A DNA stretch of 64,000 nt from Dokdonella_A sp964582225. GTDB lineage: Bacteria > Pseudomonadota > Gammaproteobacteria > Xanthomonadales > Rhodanobacteraceae. The stretch's first letter is position 1, and each line of letters opens with the position of its first letter. The position numbers and the translations under genes are program-made. The notes under the pieces were generated by a model. That model was not told the origin of the DNA. It did no database searches and saw only the letters and a program-made list of their open reading frames with translations. Location: the NCBI GenBank assembly GCA_964582225.1, contig CAZORA010000012.1, positions 7,101 to 71,100 on the forward strand, given 5' to 3'. Of the stretch, positions 35,195-43,677 are shown piece after piece.

Positions 35195-36865
35195 TCAGCG
35201 CGACCGCAACCCGCGGCTTTCTTCGCCGACGACGAACTTGCGGCCGCGCCAGATCAGGATCCCAGCTCCGTCCGCCGCGTCGGTCGGCGCCTCCAGGTAG
35301 GCGATCACCAGCCGCCCCACGCGCAGCCACGGCACCTCCTTCCCGTCCTGTTTCAGGGTTTCTCGAGGCGCCGCCTCGGCGGCAGTCCAGGGCGCGGCGA
35401 AGAGACCGAACCAAGTGGGGTAGTTGGCGTCGATGATGCAGTGGCCGAGCCGCGAGAGATCGGGCGCCAGCGCCTTCACGATCGAATCCATGGATACGAA
35501 AATCCCCCATTCAGGCGGCGGCTCGACGCCACGGAAAAGGATGCGGCAGCCGCTCGAGGGCAGCTCGACTTCCGCAACTGCAGCGACAGCGGCATGCGCC
35601 AGCTCGGCATTGCTGCGCGTGCGGGCAGCGAAGTCGTCGGCAGCTCGATGCGCGGCAGGCGCCCAGGCCAACAGCGCGAACAACAGCGGCAACAGCACCG
35701 CATTACGCCAACGGACCGAAAGCCGTGCTTGCAGCGCGGCGAGCACAGCGACAAACACGATCGCGAGACCAACGAGCCCAAGGTAGTAGAGGCGCGACTG
35801 CATCGCTGACTCGACGGCCGAATCCTCGGCGCCGAGCGCCGCGGCGTTGAGCGCTGCGACCGGTGCCTGCAGCAGGGCCGGCAGCAGCAGCAGGCAGAGA
35901 CCGCAGGCGACCAGCAGCGATTGACGCGACGTCCGCGGCGCGCAGGCCGCACCGCGCCAGGCTGCAACCGCGAGCGCGGCAAACGTGGATACCGCGAGCA
36001 GCAGCGCCGCGCCGCCGCCGCCGAGCCGCGGCAGGAAGGACAGATAGCCGGGGGCGAAGTGGGCCCAGCGGCCCACACCCGCGAGCAGCACCGTGCCCAA
36101 CGGCTGCGCGCCGAGGATCGCGCTCGCGCTGGTGCCGAGTACCAGGCCGCGCCAGAAGAGGAAGCCGAACGCACACAGCCAGACCGCCGCAATCTCCAGC
36201 AGAGCGCGCTGGCGAGCGCTCGCGGTCGCGCCCGCGGGTGGCCACCAGAGCAGGCTGAGCGGCAGCACCAGAAGCAAGCCGATTTCCTTCGATGCCGCCG
36301 CCGCCAGGGTGGCGATCAAGGTCAGCGGAACGCGCCAACGGCGCGTCGGGTCGGCGCTCGCCGCCCACAGTGCGAGCAATACGAACAGCGCGGCGAGCAC
36401 GTCGAAGCGCGCCGACCACCACAGCGCCGGACCGAGCGCGGCGGGATGCAGCGCAAAGGCCAGCGCGCCGAGAAGGGCAAGCGCCGGGCTGAGCGCGAAG
36501 CGCCGCAGCAGCGCGAAAAGCATGAGCGCAACGCCGGCGTGGAGCGCCAGATCGAGGATCGCGTGCGCGCGGTAGTCGCTGCCGAAAAGCGCGGTGTCGA
36601 GCCACATCGAAGCAAAGCCGAGCGGGCGGAACACGGCACCGGGGACCGGGTAATGATCGTGCAGAAAAAGAGCCCAGGGCGAGCCGACCAGGCGCGCGAT
36701 CGCGAGCTGCATGAAATCGTCGCGACCCCAGTCGCCGCCGACGCCCGGCCAGCCGACCGCAAACACGCTCAGCATGATCGCCAGCGCCGCCGCAACGCTT
36801 TGCCAGGGCGCCGGCTCCCGTGCGTCTCGCATGACTGCGGCGGCGCCGAGCTGCGCCGACGCCAC
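35195..36865 (-). CDS. GT-C-like integral membrane protein
   Basis: This 556-residue polytopic membrane protein has about ten hydrophobic helices. The first periplasmic loop contains 'GDWGRDDFMQLAIARLV', the position where GT-C glycosyltransferases (PMT/ArnT-like) carry acidic catalytic residues. 'ALHPAALGPALWWSARFDVLAALF' resembles the corresponding early helices in DUF1736/TMTC-like proteins. The C-terminal ~150 residues form a soluble, probably periplasmic domain. The start is a GTG two bases behind the glmM stop; an ATG at 36832 is possible. It is placed between glmM and tpiA, an unusual insertion into that block. Lipid-linked sugar transfer is an inference. Confidence 0.7.
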   Translation of the reverse strand: MASAQLGAAAVMRDAREPAPWQSVAAALAIMLSVFAVGWPGVGGDWGRDDFMQLAIARLVGSPWALFLHDHYPVPGAVFRPLGFASMWLDTALFGSDYRAHAILDLALHAGVALMLFALLRRFALSPALALLGALAFALHPAALGPALWWSARFDVLAALFVLLALWAASADPTRRWRVPLTLIATLAAAASKEIGLLLVLPLSLLWWPPAGATASARQRALLEIAAVWLCAFGFLFWRGLVLGTSASAILGAQPLGTVLLAGVGRWAHFAPGYLSFLPRLGGGGAALLLAVSTFAALAVAAWRGAACAPRTSRQSLLVACGLCLLLLPALLQAPVAALNAAALGAEDSAVESAMQSRLYYLGLVGLAIVFVAVLAALQARLSVRWRNAVLLPLLFALLAWAPAAHRAADDFAARTRSNAELAHAAVAAVAEVELPSSGCRILFRGVEPPPEWGIFVSMDSIVKALAPDLSRLGHCIIDANYPTWFGLFAAPWTAAEAAPRETLKQDGKEVPWLRVGRLVIAYLEAPTDAADGAGILIWRGRKFVVGEESRGLRSR

Positions 36866-36868
36866 CGC

Positions 36869-38221
36869 TCAGGGCCTCGCCGCGGCCGCCTGCCGCACCG
36901 TGTCGGCGAGCTCCGCGGATAGCCTCGCAACCAGCGCCGCGTCATCGGCCTCGACCGTAACCCGCACCAGCGGCTCGGTGCCCGAGGGCCGCAGCACCAC
37001 GCGGCCGCGGCCCGCCAGCTCGGTGCGTACGCGCTGCAGCGCGCGCTGCACGCCCTGCTCGGCAGCGAGCTCTGCAGCGCTGCCGGTCTCGACGTTGATC
37101 GTGGTCTGCGCCACCTTGCGCATGCCGGCCAGCGCTTCGTCGAGCGGGCGGCCGGTTCGCGCCAGCGCGTCGAGCACCTGCAGGGCGCTGACGATCGCGT
37201 CCCCGGTGCTGCTGCGATCAAGAGTCAGAATATGCCCGGAGGTCTCGCCGCCGAGCGTGCCTTCGCGCTCCCGCAGCAGCTGCCAGACGTGGCGGTCGCC
37301 CACCTTGGCGCGCAGGAACCCGACGCCGAGCTCGCCGAGCGCGCGTTCGAGCCCGTAGTTGCTCATCAGGGTGCCGACCACCGGCCCACGCAGGCGTCCT
37401 TGCGCCAGCCAGTCGCGTGCCAGCAGATAGAGCAGCTGGTCGCCGTCGACCAGGTGGCCGTGGCGATCGACCATCTGCAGGCGGTCGCCGTCACCGTCGA
37501 AGGCGATGCCGAGATCCGCACCCTGCTCCAGCACGCGATTCACCAGCGCCTGCGGGTGGGTCGCACCGACCTCACGATTGATGTTGAAACCGTCCGGCCG
37601 CACGCCGATCGCGTCCACCCGCGCGCCGAACGCAGCGAACACGTCAGGCGCGATGTGATAGGTCGCGCCGTGGGCACAATCAAGCACCAGCGAGAGCCCC
37701 TTCAGGCTGAACGCGTCGGGTACGCTCGACTTGCAGAACTCGACGTAGCGCGCGGCAGCATCCTTAACCCGCGTCACCTTGCCGAGCGCGGCCGAAGCGA
37801 CGGTGGAAAAAGGCTGCTCCAGTTCGGCCTCGATCGCAATCTCGACCGCGTCGGCAAGCTTTTCGCCGGCACCGGAAAAAAACTTGATGCCATTGTCCTG
37901 GTGCGGGTTGTGCGAGGCGCTGATGACGATACCGACGTCGGCGCGCAGGGAACGGGTCAGCCAGGCCACCGCTGGCGTCGGCATCGGACCCAGCAAACGC
38001 ACGTCGGCGCCGGCCGCGACCAGCCCGGACTCGAGTGCCGCCTCGAACATGTAGCCGGATACCCGCGTGTCCTTGCCGATCAGGACGCTGGCCTTGCCGT
38101 TGCGATCGGGCAGCACGGCGCCGACAGCGCGCCCGAGGCGCAGCATGAATTCGGCGGTGATAGGCCACTCGCCGACGCGGCCACGGATACCGTCGGTACC
38201 GAAATAGCGTCTGGCGGTCAC
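36869..38221 (-). CDS. glmM: phosphoglucosamine mutase
   Basis: This 450-residue enzyme converts glucosamine 6-phosphate to glucosamine 1-phosphate on the route to UDP-GlcNAc. The phosphoserine S103 is in 'ISASHNPHQDNGIKFF', the metal loop is 'AFDGDGDRLQM', the sugar loop 'GGETSGHI' and the phosphate loop 'RPSGTEPLVRVT'. A GTG at 38221 behind GAGG gives 'TARRYFGTDGIRG' and the standard length; the longer frame upstream is unsupported. Confidence 0.96.
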   Translation of the reverse strand: MTARRYFGTDGIRGRVGEWPITAEFMLRLGRAVGAVLPDRNGKASVLIGKDTRVSGYMFEAALESGLVAAGADVRLLGPMPTPAVAWLTRSLRADVGIVISASHNPHQDNGIKFFSGAGEKLADAVEIAIEAELEQPFSTVASAALGKVTRVKDAAARYVEFCKSSVPDAFSLKGLSLVLDCAHGATYHIAPDVFAAFGARVDAIGVRPDGFNINREVGATHPQALVNRVLEQGADLGIAFDGDGDRLQMVDRHGHLVDGDQLLYLLARDWLAQGRLRGPVVGTLMSNYGLERALGELGVGFLRAKVGDRHVWQLLREREGTLGGETSGHILTLDRSSTGDAIVSALQVLDALARTGRPLDEALAGMRKVAQTTINVETGSAAELAAEQGVQRALQRVRTELAGRGRVVLRPSGTEPLVRVTVEADDAALVARLSAELADTVRQAAAARP

Positions 38222-38366
38222 GGCGTCGGACCTCGGCAGTAAACGGAGTGCTAGTGGAAGGACGCGCCGCGGCGCCCCGCTGCCGGAACTATCCACCGCG
38301 CAGAGCCGGCAGGCAAGCGCCCGACCGGCGCCGCGCGAGCCCGGGCAGATTCAGCGGCGTGTCGCT

Positions 38367-39206
38367 TCAGTCGCCCATCTGCTTCTGGCGATGCTCGCGA
38401 CGCTCCTGTGCGTCGAGGCTCAGGGTGGCGATCGGCCGCGCTTCGAGTCGATCGATGCCGATTTCCTCGTCGGTCTCCTCGCAGAAGCCGTAGTGGCCCT
38501 CCTCGATCCGCTTGAGGGCCTTGTCGATCTTCGCGATCAGCTTGCGGTAGCGGTCGCGGGTACGCAGCTCCAGCGAGTTCTCCGTCTCGCGCGTCGCCCG
38601 TTCGGCGTCGTCGCCCACGTCGCGCACTTCATCGCGCAAGCTCTCGATGGTCTGACGGCTTTCCTCGACCAGGTCCTCGCGCCATTTCGACAGCTTGTTG
38701 CGGAAGTACTGCAGGTGCTGCGGACCCATGTACTCCTCCCTGGCGGAGGGCTTGTAGCCGCGCGGCAACTCGATGTGCACGGAAGCCGGCAGCGCATAGC
38801 GCCCATCCTGCATGGTCACGGCGACGTCGAGCACCGGCAAAAGCTTGCTGCCGCGCGGAGCAGACGGCTTGCGCCGAGCGCTTTCTCCACCCGCAGCCGC
38901 AGTCCGGGCCGACGCGCTTGCCGCGCTCTTTTTCACCGACGCCTTCGAGCCGGTCGCAACAGCAGCCTTCTTGACGACCGTCGCCGCGGTCTTCTTGAGC
39001 GCCGCAGCGGCGACTTTCCTGCCGGCCGTCGCGGCAGACTTCGTGCCGGGGACAGCCTTGCGCACGACGGCGCCGACCTTGGCGGATGGCATCTTCCTGT
39101 TGCTCTTGGCGGTCGACGCCTTCGTCGTCGAGGCGCCCTTGCGCGCCGCTGCCGCAGACTTCGCTGCTTTGCCGATAACGCCTGCTTGCTGCTTGCTTTT
39201 CGCCAT
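38367..39206 (-). CDS. DksA-family protein with H1-like Lys/Ala-rich N-terminus
   Basis: This 279-residue protein has two parts. Residues 1 to about 125 are a Lys/Ala/Ser/Thr-rich low-complexity region (repeated KKAA, KSAA, TKAS) like bacterial histone H1-type tails. The rest is a DksA/TraR domain, starting near 'YMGPQHLQYFRNKLSKWRE', with the coiled-coil tip 'DDAERATRETENSLELRTRDR' and 'KALKRIEEGHYGFCEETDEEIGIDRLEARP'. Of the four zinc-ligand Cys of E. coli DksA only the first remains (CEET…SLDA in place of CESC…CIDC), and the tip reads DDAERA instead of DPVDRA. It probably binds RNA polymerase through the secondary channel; the tail may bind DNA. The ATG at 39206 was chosen over an upstream one. 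Confidence 0.85.
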   Translation of the reverse strand: MAKSKQQAGVIGKAAKSAAAARKGASTTKASTAKSNRKMPSAKVGAVVRKAVPGTKSAATAGRKVAAAALKKTAATVVKKAAVATGSKASVKKSAASASARTAAAGGESARRKPSAPRGSKLLPVLDVAVTMQDGRYALPASVHIELPRGYKPSAREEYMGPQHLQYFRNKLSKWREDLVEESRQTIESLRDEVRDVGDDAERATRETENSLELRTRDRYRKLIAKIDKALKRIEEGHYGFCEETDEEIGIDRLEARPIATLSLDAQERREHRQKQMGD

Positions 39207-39323
39207 TACCGAAAAACCATCTTGTGACACGGCGGTCGCGTGTTATAGCCTAAGTGCGCACCCCCGGCAACCGCCGTCGAACCTCGCGGCGCCGACGTCC
39301 GCAACGAAGCGCGCACGCGTATC

Positions 39324-39584
39324 ATGGCCCAGCCTCTCCTGCTCCTGCTGCGCGGCTACAAGCGCTGGTTGAGTCCCATGCTCGGTGCGCGCTGCCGCTT
39401 CGATCCGAGCTGTTCGGACTACGCGACCATCGCCATCGCGCGCTTTGGCGCGGCGCGCGGCAGCTGGCTTGCGCTCTTGCGGATCGTGCGCTGCCAGCCG
39501 TTGTGCAGGGGCGGTTTCGACCCGGTGCCGACGCGGTTCCGGCCGTGGCCCGAACGTCGCAACGAGGAGCATCCGCATGCATGA
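39324..39584 (+). CDS. yidD: membrane protein insertion efficiency factor YidD
   Basis: This 86-residue protein has the compact YidD signature 'LLLRGYKRWLSPML…CRFDPSCSDYA' and 'RIVRCQPLCRGGFDPVP' with its Cys residues. YidD helps YidC-dependent membrane insertion in other bacteria. The C-terminus ends in a charged tail that overlaps the start of the dihydroorotase gene by eight bases. It is separated from its common partners rnpA/yidC here. Confidence 0.93.
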   Translation: MAQPLLLLLRGYKRWLSPMLGARCRFDPSCSDYATIAIARFGAARGSWLALLRIVRCQPLCRGGFDPVPTRFRPWPERRNEEHPHA

Positions 39585-40911
39585 TTGGCTGATCGTCAAC
39601 GCCCTGCTGGTCAATGAAGGGCGGCGCTTCGCGGCCGATATGCGCATTCGTGAGGGCCGCATCGAGCGCATCGACGCCAACCTCGAGGCGAAACCCGGAG
39701 AGCCGGTCTTCGACGCCCGCGGTCGCTGGCTGCTGCCGGGGATGATCGACGACCAGGTGCACTTCCGCGAGCCGGGCCTCACCCACAAGGCGGACATCGA
39801 AACCGAATCCCGTGCCTGCCTCGCCGGTGGCATCACCAGCTACATGGAAATGCCGAACACGCGACCCCCGGCAACCAGCCGTGCGACGCTCGAGGCCAAG
39901 TACGCGCGCGCCGCACAGGTCTCGCGGGTCAACTACGCCTTCTATCTCGGCGCAACCAACGACAATCTCGAGGACATCCGCGCACTCGATCCGCTTGCGG
40001 CGCCCGGCATCAAGGTGTTCATGGGATCCTCGACCGGCAACATGCTGGTCGACGATCCGGCCACGCTTGAGGCCATCTTCCGCGATGCGCCGACCCCGAT
40101 CATCACCCACTGCGAGGACACGCCGACGATTCTCGCCAACGAGCAGGCGGCGCGCGCCCGCTTCGGTGAAGACATCCCGCCCCGACTGCACCCGCTGATC
40201 CGCTCGCGCGAGGCCTGCCTGAAGTCGACCCAGCTGGCGATCGCGCTGGCGCGGCGGCACGACGCGCGCCTGCACGTACTGCATGTTTCCACCGCCGACG
40301 AGTGCGCGCTGTTCGAGCCAGGCCCGATCGCCGGAAAGCGCATCACCGCTGAAACCTGCGTGCACTTCCTGCATTTCTGCGCCGACGACTACGCGCGGCT
40401 CGGCTTTCTGATCAAGTGCAATCCGGCGATCAAGGATGCCGCCGATCGCAGCGCGCTGATCCAGGCGCTCGCGGCGGGCCGACTGGACGTGCTGGCAACC
40501 GACCACGCGCCGCATCTGGTAACGGAAAAATCAGCGCAATACGCGCACGCCCCCTCCGGGTTGCCGCTGGCGCAGCACGCTCTGCAGTGCGCGTTGGAGC
40601 GGGTGTTCGACGGTGCGCTCAGCCTGGAGCGCGTGGTCGAGACCACCAGCCACGCCCCAGCTACGCTGTTCGGCGTGCGCGAGCGCGGCTTCCTGCGCGA
40701 GGGGCATTACGCCGATCTGGTGCTGATCGATCCCGCAAAGCCGCACGAGGTCGCGGCGAGCGAGGTACTCTCGAAGTGCCGCTGGACGCCCTTCGAGGGG
40801 CAGCGCTTCCGCACCAGCATCGCCGCGACCTTCGTCAACGGACGGCTGGGCTGGCACCAGGGCAAACTGGACGATACGCTGCGCGGCATGCGCCTGGAGT
40901 ACGCGCGATGA
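39577..40911 (+). CDS. dihydroorotase
   Basis: This 444-residue amidohydrolase-fold enzyme probably interconverts carbamoyl aspartate and dihydroorotate in pyrimidine synthesis. Metal and substrate blocks visible are 'IDDQVHFREPGLTHKADI' (58-75), 'YMEMPNT', the candidate carbamylated Lys in 'GIKVFMGSSTGNML', 'IITHCEDTP', 'LHVLHVSTADE' and 'ATDHAPH'. The first His of the usual HxH metal pair is Gln (Q60), a substitution that also occurs in the Bacteroidetes-like dihydroorotase branch. The ATG at 39577 follows GAGGAG by seven bases. It overlaps yidD upstream and the M23 gene downstream (ATGA). A hydantoinase-like role cannot be excluded. Confidence 0.85.
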   Translation: MHDWLIVNALLVNEGRRFAADMRIREGRIERIDANLEAKPGEPVFDARGRWLLPGMIDDQVHFREPGLTHKADIETESRACLAGGITSYMEMPNTRPPATSRATLEAKYARAAQVSRVNYAFYLGATNDNLEDIRALDPLAAPGIKVFMGSSTGNMLVDDPATLEAIFRDAPTPIITHCEDTPTILANEQAARARFGEDIPPRLHPLIRSREACLKSTQLAIALARRHDARLHVLHVSTADECALFEPGPIAGKRITAETCVHFLHFCADDYARLGFLIKCNPAIKDAADRSALIQALAAGRLDVLATDHAPHLVTEKSAQYAHAPSGLPLAQHALQCALERVFDGALSLERVVETTSHAPATLFGVRERGFLREGHYADLVLIDPAKPHEVAASEVLSKCRWTPFEGQRFRTSIAATFVNGRLGWHQGKLDDTLRGMRLEYAR

Positions 40912-41783
40912 GCCTCTGCCACCTGCTCGAAACCCGTACTGCAGCGTCGCCGAGCCGCATCCTGTCCGTGCTGCTCGCAAGCACCCTGCTCGGTAGCGTC
41001 TGCTTCTCAGGCGAGCTGCCGGCGGCCGAGTTCCCGGCCAGCGTGCCGCAGGGGAGTCTGGTGATCGGCCACGTCGCGCCGGGCAGCGAGGTGCATTACG
41101 GCGAGCGCACGCTGCGCGTCGGCGCCGACGGCAGCGTGACCTTCGGCGTCGACCGTGACCAGCGCGGCGCGGTCAACATCGAGCTGCGCGAACCCGGGCA
41201 AGCCCTGCGCCGGATCGACATCGAAGTGAGCTCGCGCGAGTGGCCGGTCGAGCGGGTCGTCGGCGTGCCGCCGAAAACCGTCGAGCCGCCGCCTGAAATC
41301 GCAGCGCGCATCCGCGGTGAGCAAGCGCGCGTGGCAGCGGCGCGGCGCCGTGACGACCCCCGGGAGGATTTTGCGGGACCGTTCATGTGGCCGGTGCGCG
41401 GGCGGATCAGCGGCCGCTTCGGCAACCGTCGGGTGTACGCCGTCAACCAGCACGACGTCCCCGAGGCACCGCATTCGGGCATGGACATCGCCGTGCCCAA
41501 GGGCACGCCGGTGCACGCTCCGGTTGGCGGCATCGTGAGCTTCGCCGACCCTGACCTCTACCTCACCGGCGGCACCGTCCTGATCGACCACGGGCACGGC
41601 GTGAGTTCGAACTTCCTGCACCTCTCGCGAATCGACGTGAAGCTCGGCGAGCGCGTCGAACGTGGCCAGGTGATCGGCGCTGCGGGCAGAACCGGGCGCG
41701 CGACCGGTCCGCACCTGCACTGGGGGCTCAACTGGTTCGAGGTGCGCCTCGATCCGCTCCTGCTGCCCGGGATTGCCGACTGA
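40908..41783 (+). CDS. M23 family metallopeptidase
   Basis: This 291-residue exported peptidase is predicted to cut peptidoglycan cross-links. The N-terminus ('SRILSVLLASTLLGSVCFSG') is a signal peptide, possibly with a lipobox-like Cys. The LytM/M23 domain spans about 150-285, with HSGMD as the first zinc-ligand block, 'VLIDHGHGVSSNFLHLS' and the closing HLHW motif. The ATG overlaps the dihydroorotase stop (ATGA), so the pair is translationally coupled. The N-terminal ~100 residues are beta-rich. Confidence 0.9.
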   Translation: MSLCHLLETRTAASPSRILSVLLASTLLGSVCFSGELPAAEFPASVPQGSLVIGHVAPGSEVHYGERTLRVGADGSVTFGVDRDQRGAVNIELREPGQALRRIDIEVSSREWPVERVVGVPPKTVEPPPEIAARIRGEQARVAAARRRDDPREDFAGPFMWPVRGRISGRFGNRRVYAVNQHDVPEAPHSGMDIAVPKGTPVHAPVGGIVSFADPDLYLTGGTVLIDHGHGVSSNFLHLSRIDVKLGERVERGQVIGAAGRTGRATGPHLHWGLNWFEVRLDPLLLPGIAD

Positions 41784-41792
41784 GCGAATTGC

Positions 41793-42755
41793 TCAGGGCC
41801 AGTCGGGCGGCTCCCAGTCGGCGGCGTAACCACCGGCTACGCCCTTGCGCACGCAGGCGACCGCGTCGTGCGGATGCAGGCTCTCGTGGTGAGCCACCCG
41901 CAGCCAGAAGTCCGCGATGCGCTCGTCGGACTCGAGCGCACGCGCGATCCGCCGCGCGGCGTCTTCGCAGAACATCAGGTTTTGGCCGTTGCGCAGCGCG
42001 AAGGCCTGCTCGTCTTCGCGCTTGACGGCTGTCTGCACCGGCGTCTGCAGCGCGTTTTCGACGATATTGATCAGGTCGACGATCGGCAGCTCGAAGCCCG
42101 CAGCGAGGCGCACCCGCGCCAGCGCCGTGCTGCGTTGACTGTGCGGCGTGGCGGCCATGCCGCGTTCGCTGCCGAGCCAATCCAGCACCGCTTCACGGGT
42201 GACCCGCGGCGTCGCGAAGTCGCTCGCGAAGCGCTCTTGGATCAGCTGTCGTGCCAGTGCGGCGGAAGCCGGGCAGGTGCTGGAATACTGAATCCTGACC
42301 GCCAGCTCGAGTTGAAACTCGGCGCCGCGCAGCCGCGCCAGGATTCCGACCGGATAGGCGCGCCAGCCGCTGTTGGCGCTGGCCAGCGCCGGCCGTCGCA
42401 GCAGATGTTCGAAGCGCAAGCGCACCAGCGCCTCACTCGAAAGACCGGCATGGGAGTCGAGAAACTCGCGCAGCATGCGACGCAGCGCGGCCGGCGTCAG
42501 CGGCTCGACCGAGAGGTGCCGATCGGCGTGTAGATACAGCCGCGACATGTGGATGCCGCGCGCGCGCGCGTCCTGCAGATCGACGAAGGTGCCGACGCGC
42601 GCGCTGACCCGTCGCAGCACACCGTCGGCGTCTGCCAGCAGCACCGGCATCTCGATGCCGTCCATGCCGACCTGGTCGAGCAGCCCGGCGTGATCGAGCT
42701 GCGCCTCGCTGGCGACGTCCGGCATGCCGCGTCGGTTTTCTATCCCAGATTTCAT
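41793..42755 (-). CDS. folE2: GTP cyclohydrolase FolE2
   Basis: This 320-residue type IB GTP cyclohydrolase makes dihydroneopterin triphosphate, first step to folate and queuosine-type bases. The family block 'YSSTCPASAALARQLI' carries the active-site Cys; 'TPHSQRSTALARVRLA' and 'FCEDAARRIARAL' follow. FolE2 enzymes use metals other than zinc and often serve under zinc limitation; I did not find a Zur site. The ATG at 42755 with GGGGTG ahead was chosen; the next Met is at 42725. It converges with the M23 gene, leaving nine bases between stops. Confidence 0.93.
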   Translation of the reverse strand: MKSGIENRRGMPDVASEAQLDHAGLLDQVGMDGIEMPVLLADADGVLRRVSARVGTFVDLQDARARGIHMSRLYLHADRHLSVEPLTPAALRRMLREFLDSHAGLSSEALVRLRFEHLLRRPALASANSGWRAYPVGILARLRGAEFQLELAVRIQYSSTCPASAALARQLIQERFASDFATPRVTREAVLDWLGSERGMAATPHSQRSTALARVRLAAGFELPIVDLINIVENALQTPVQTAVKREDEQAFALRNGQNLMFCEDAARRIARALESDERIADFWLRVAHHESLHPHDAVACVRKGVAGGYAADWEPPDWP

Positions 42756-42846
42756 CGACACCCCGTGAATTCGCGCGAACAGCATCGCACGCCGAGCGAA
42801 GATGCGGGCATGCGCGCGTTTTGCCAAGCCGGATTCACGGCGTGGC

Positions 42847-43677
42847 TCACGTCCGGCTTCGCCGCGCCGCGCGCCAGGCGGCCCAGGGCGCGACCAGCGG
42901 TAGCCGACGGCCCGCCGCGTGCAGCGCGATGAGTGGCGCAGCGGCGCGCGCGGCATGTCCCGCGCGCCAGCTCTCGGCGGCTCGCGCAGCGGCGGCGATC
43001 GCACCCAGCGGAGCGTCGGCGAGTTCCGCGTAGTCGGCGGCGAGCTCGGCAAACCAATCGCGTAGAGCGGCCTCGCGCGCAGGCGCCGCCGCAGCCAGCT
43101 CGCTCCGCGCCAGGCGGTGTCGCGCCAGCAGGCTCAAGGGCAGCGGCAGCCGTCCCTGACGCAGCGCTTCGCCGAGCCGCGCGGTCTCCACCAGCGCCCG
43201 ACCCAGCGCCTGTTGACGCGCCAGGGCGGCGGCATCGAGCGGCGCAAAGAGCCGGGCCTCGATTTCGGACAGCGGTCCATAGAGCTCCAGCAGACCATCC
43301 AGCAGCGCCGCCCGATCCGCCGCCGGCGGCGCGTCGCGCTGCGCCAGGGCTGCAGCGATCACGGCCTGCCAGAGCGCCGGTGCCACCTCGCGCCAGCCCG
43401 CGCTGGCGGCCAATCCCTGGCTCAGCGGATGCTGCGCCTCGCCGCGCTGGCTGCGCAGAAGTTCCTCGAACCACCACTGCAGCTTGATCAATGCGGGCTC
43501 CGCCTCGCTGGCGCCAAAGGCGGTTTCGCCGAGCTCCAGCACCAGGCAGGCCCAGGCACTGCGCGCCGGCCGCTGCGCGGGCTCGACGAAGCGCAGCGCG
43601 AGGCCCAGTTCGGGGCGCGCGCCAATCCATTTGGACTCGAAGGCGACGATCGAGACCGGCGAAGTTTTCTCGTTCAC
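42847..43677 (-). CDS. squalene/phytoene synthase-like protein, likely non-catalytic
   Basis: This 276-residue all-helical protein is related to the squalene/phytoene synthase family. Recognisable are 'ALIKLQWWFEELLRSQRGEAQHPL' (the 'WR-E--HP' region) and 'LGRALVETARLGEALRQGRLPLPLSLL', which occupies the place of the 'QLTNILRDV-ED--GR-YLP' motif. The metal-binding Asp residues of both DxxxD motifs are missing, so prenyl transfer is unlikely. It resembles NDUFAF6-type pseudoenzymes, which assist complex I assembly in mitochondria; that role is an inference. The GTG at 43677 overlaps the gph stop by four bases. Confidence 0.65.
   Translation of the reverse strand: MNEKTSPVSIVAFESKWIGARPELGLALRFVEPAQRPARSAWACLVLELGETAFGASEAEPALIKLQWWFEELLRSQRGEAQHPLSQGLAASAGWREVAPALWQAVIAAALAQRDAPPAADRAALLDGLLELYGPLSEIEARLFAPLDAAALARQQALGRALVETARLGEALRQGRLPLPLSLLARHRLARSELAAAAPAREAALRDWFAELAADYAELADAPLGAIAAAARAAESWRAGHAARAAAPLIALHAAGRRLPLVAPWAAWRAARRSRT

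Noticed and set aside
34127..35809. 560-codon plus-strand frame across secG, tpiA and the GT-C gene
   Set aside because: It crosses three real minus-strand genes and has no family similarity.
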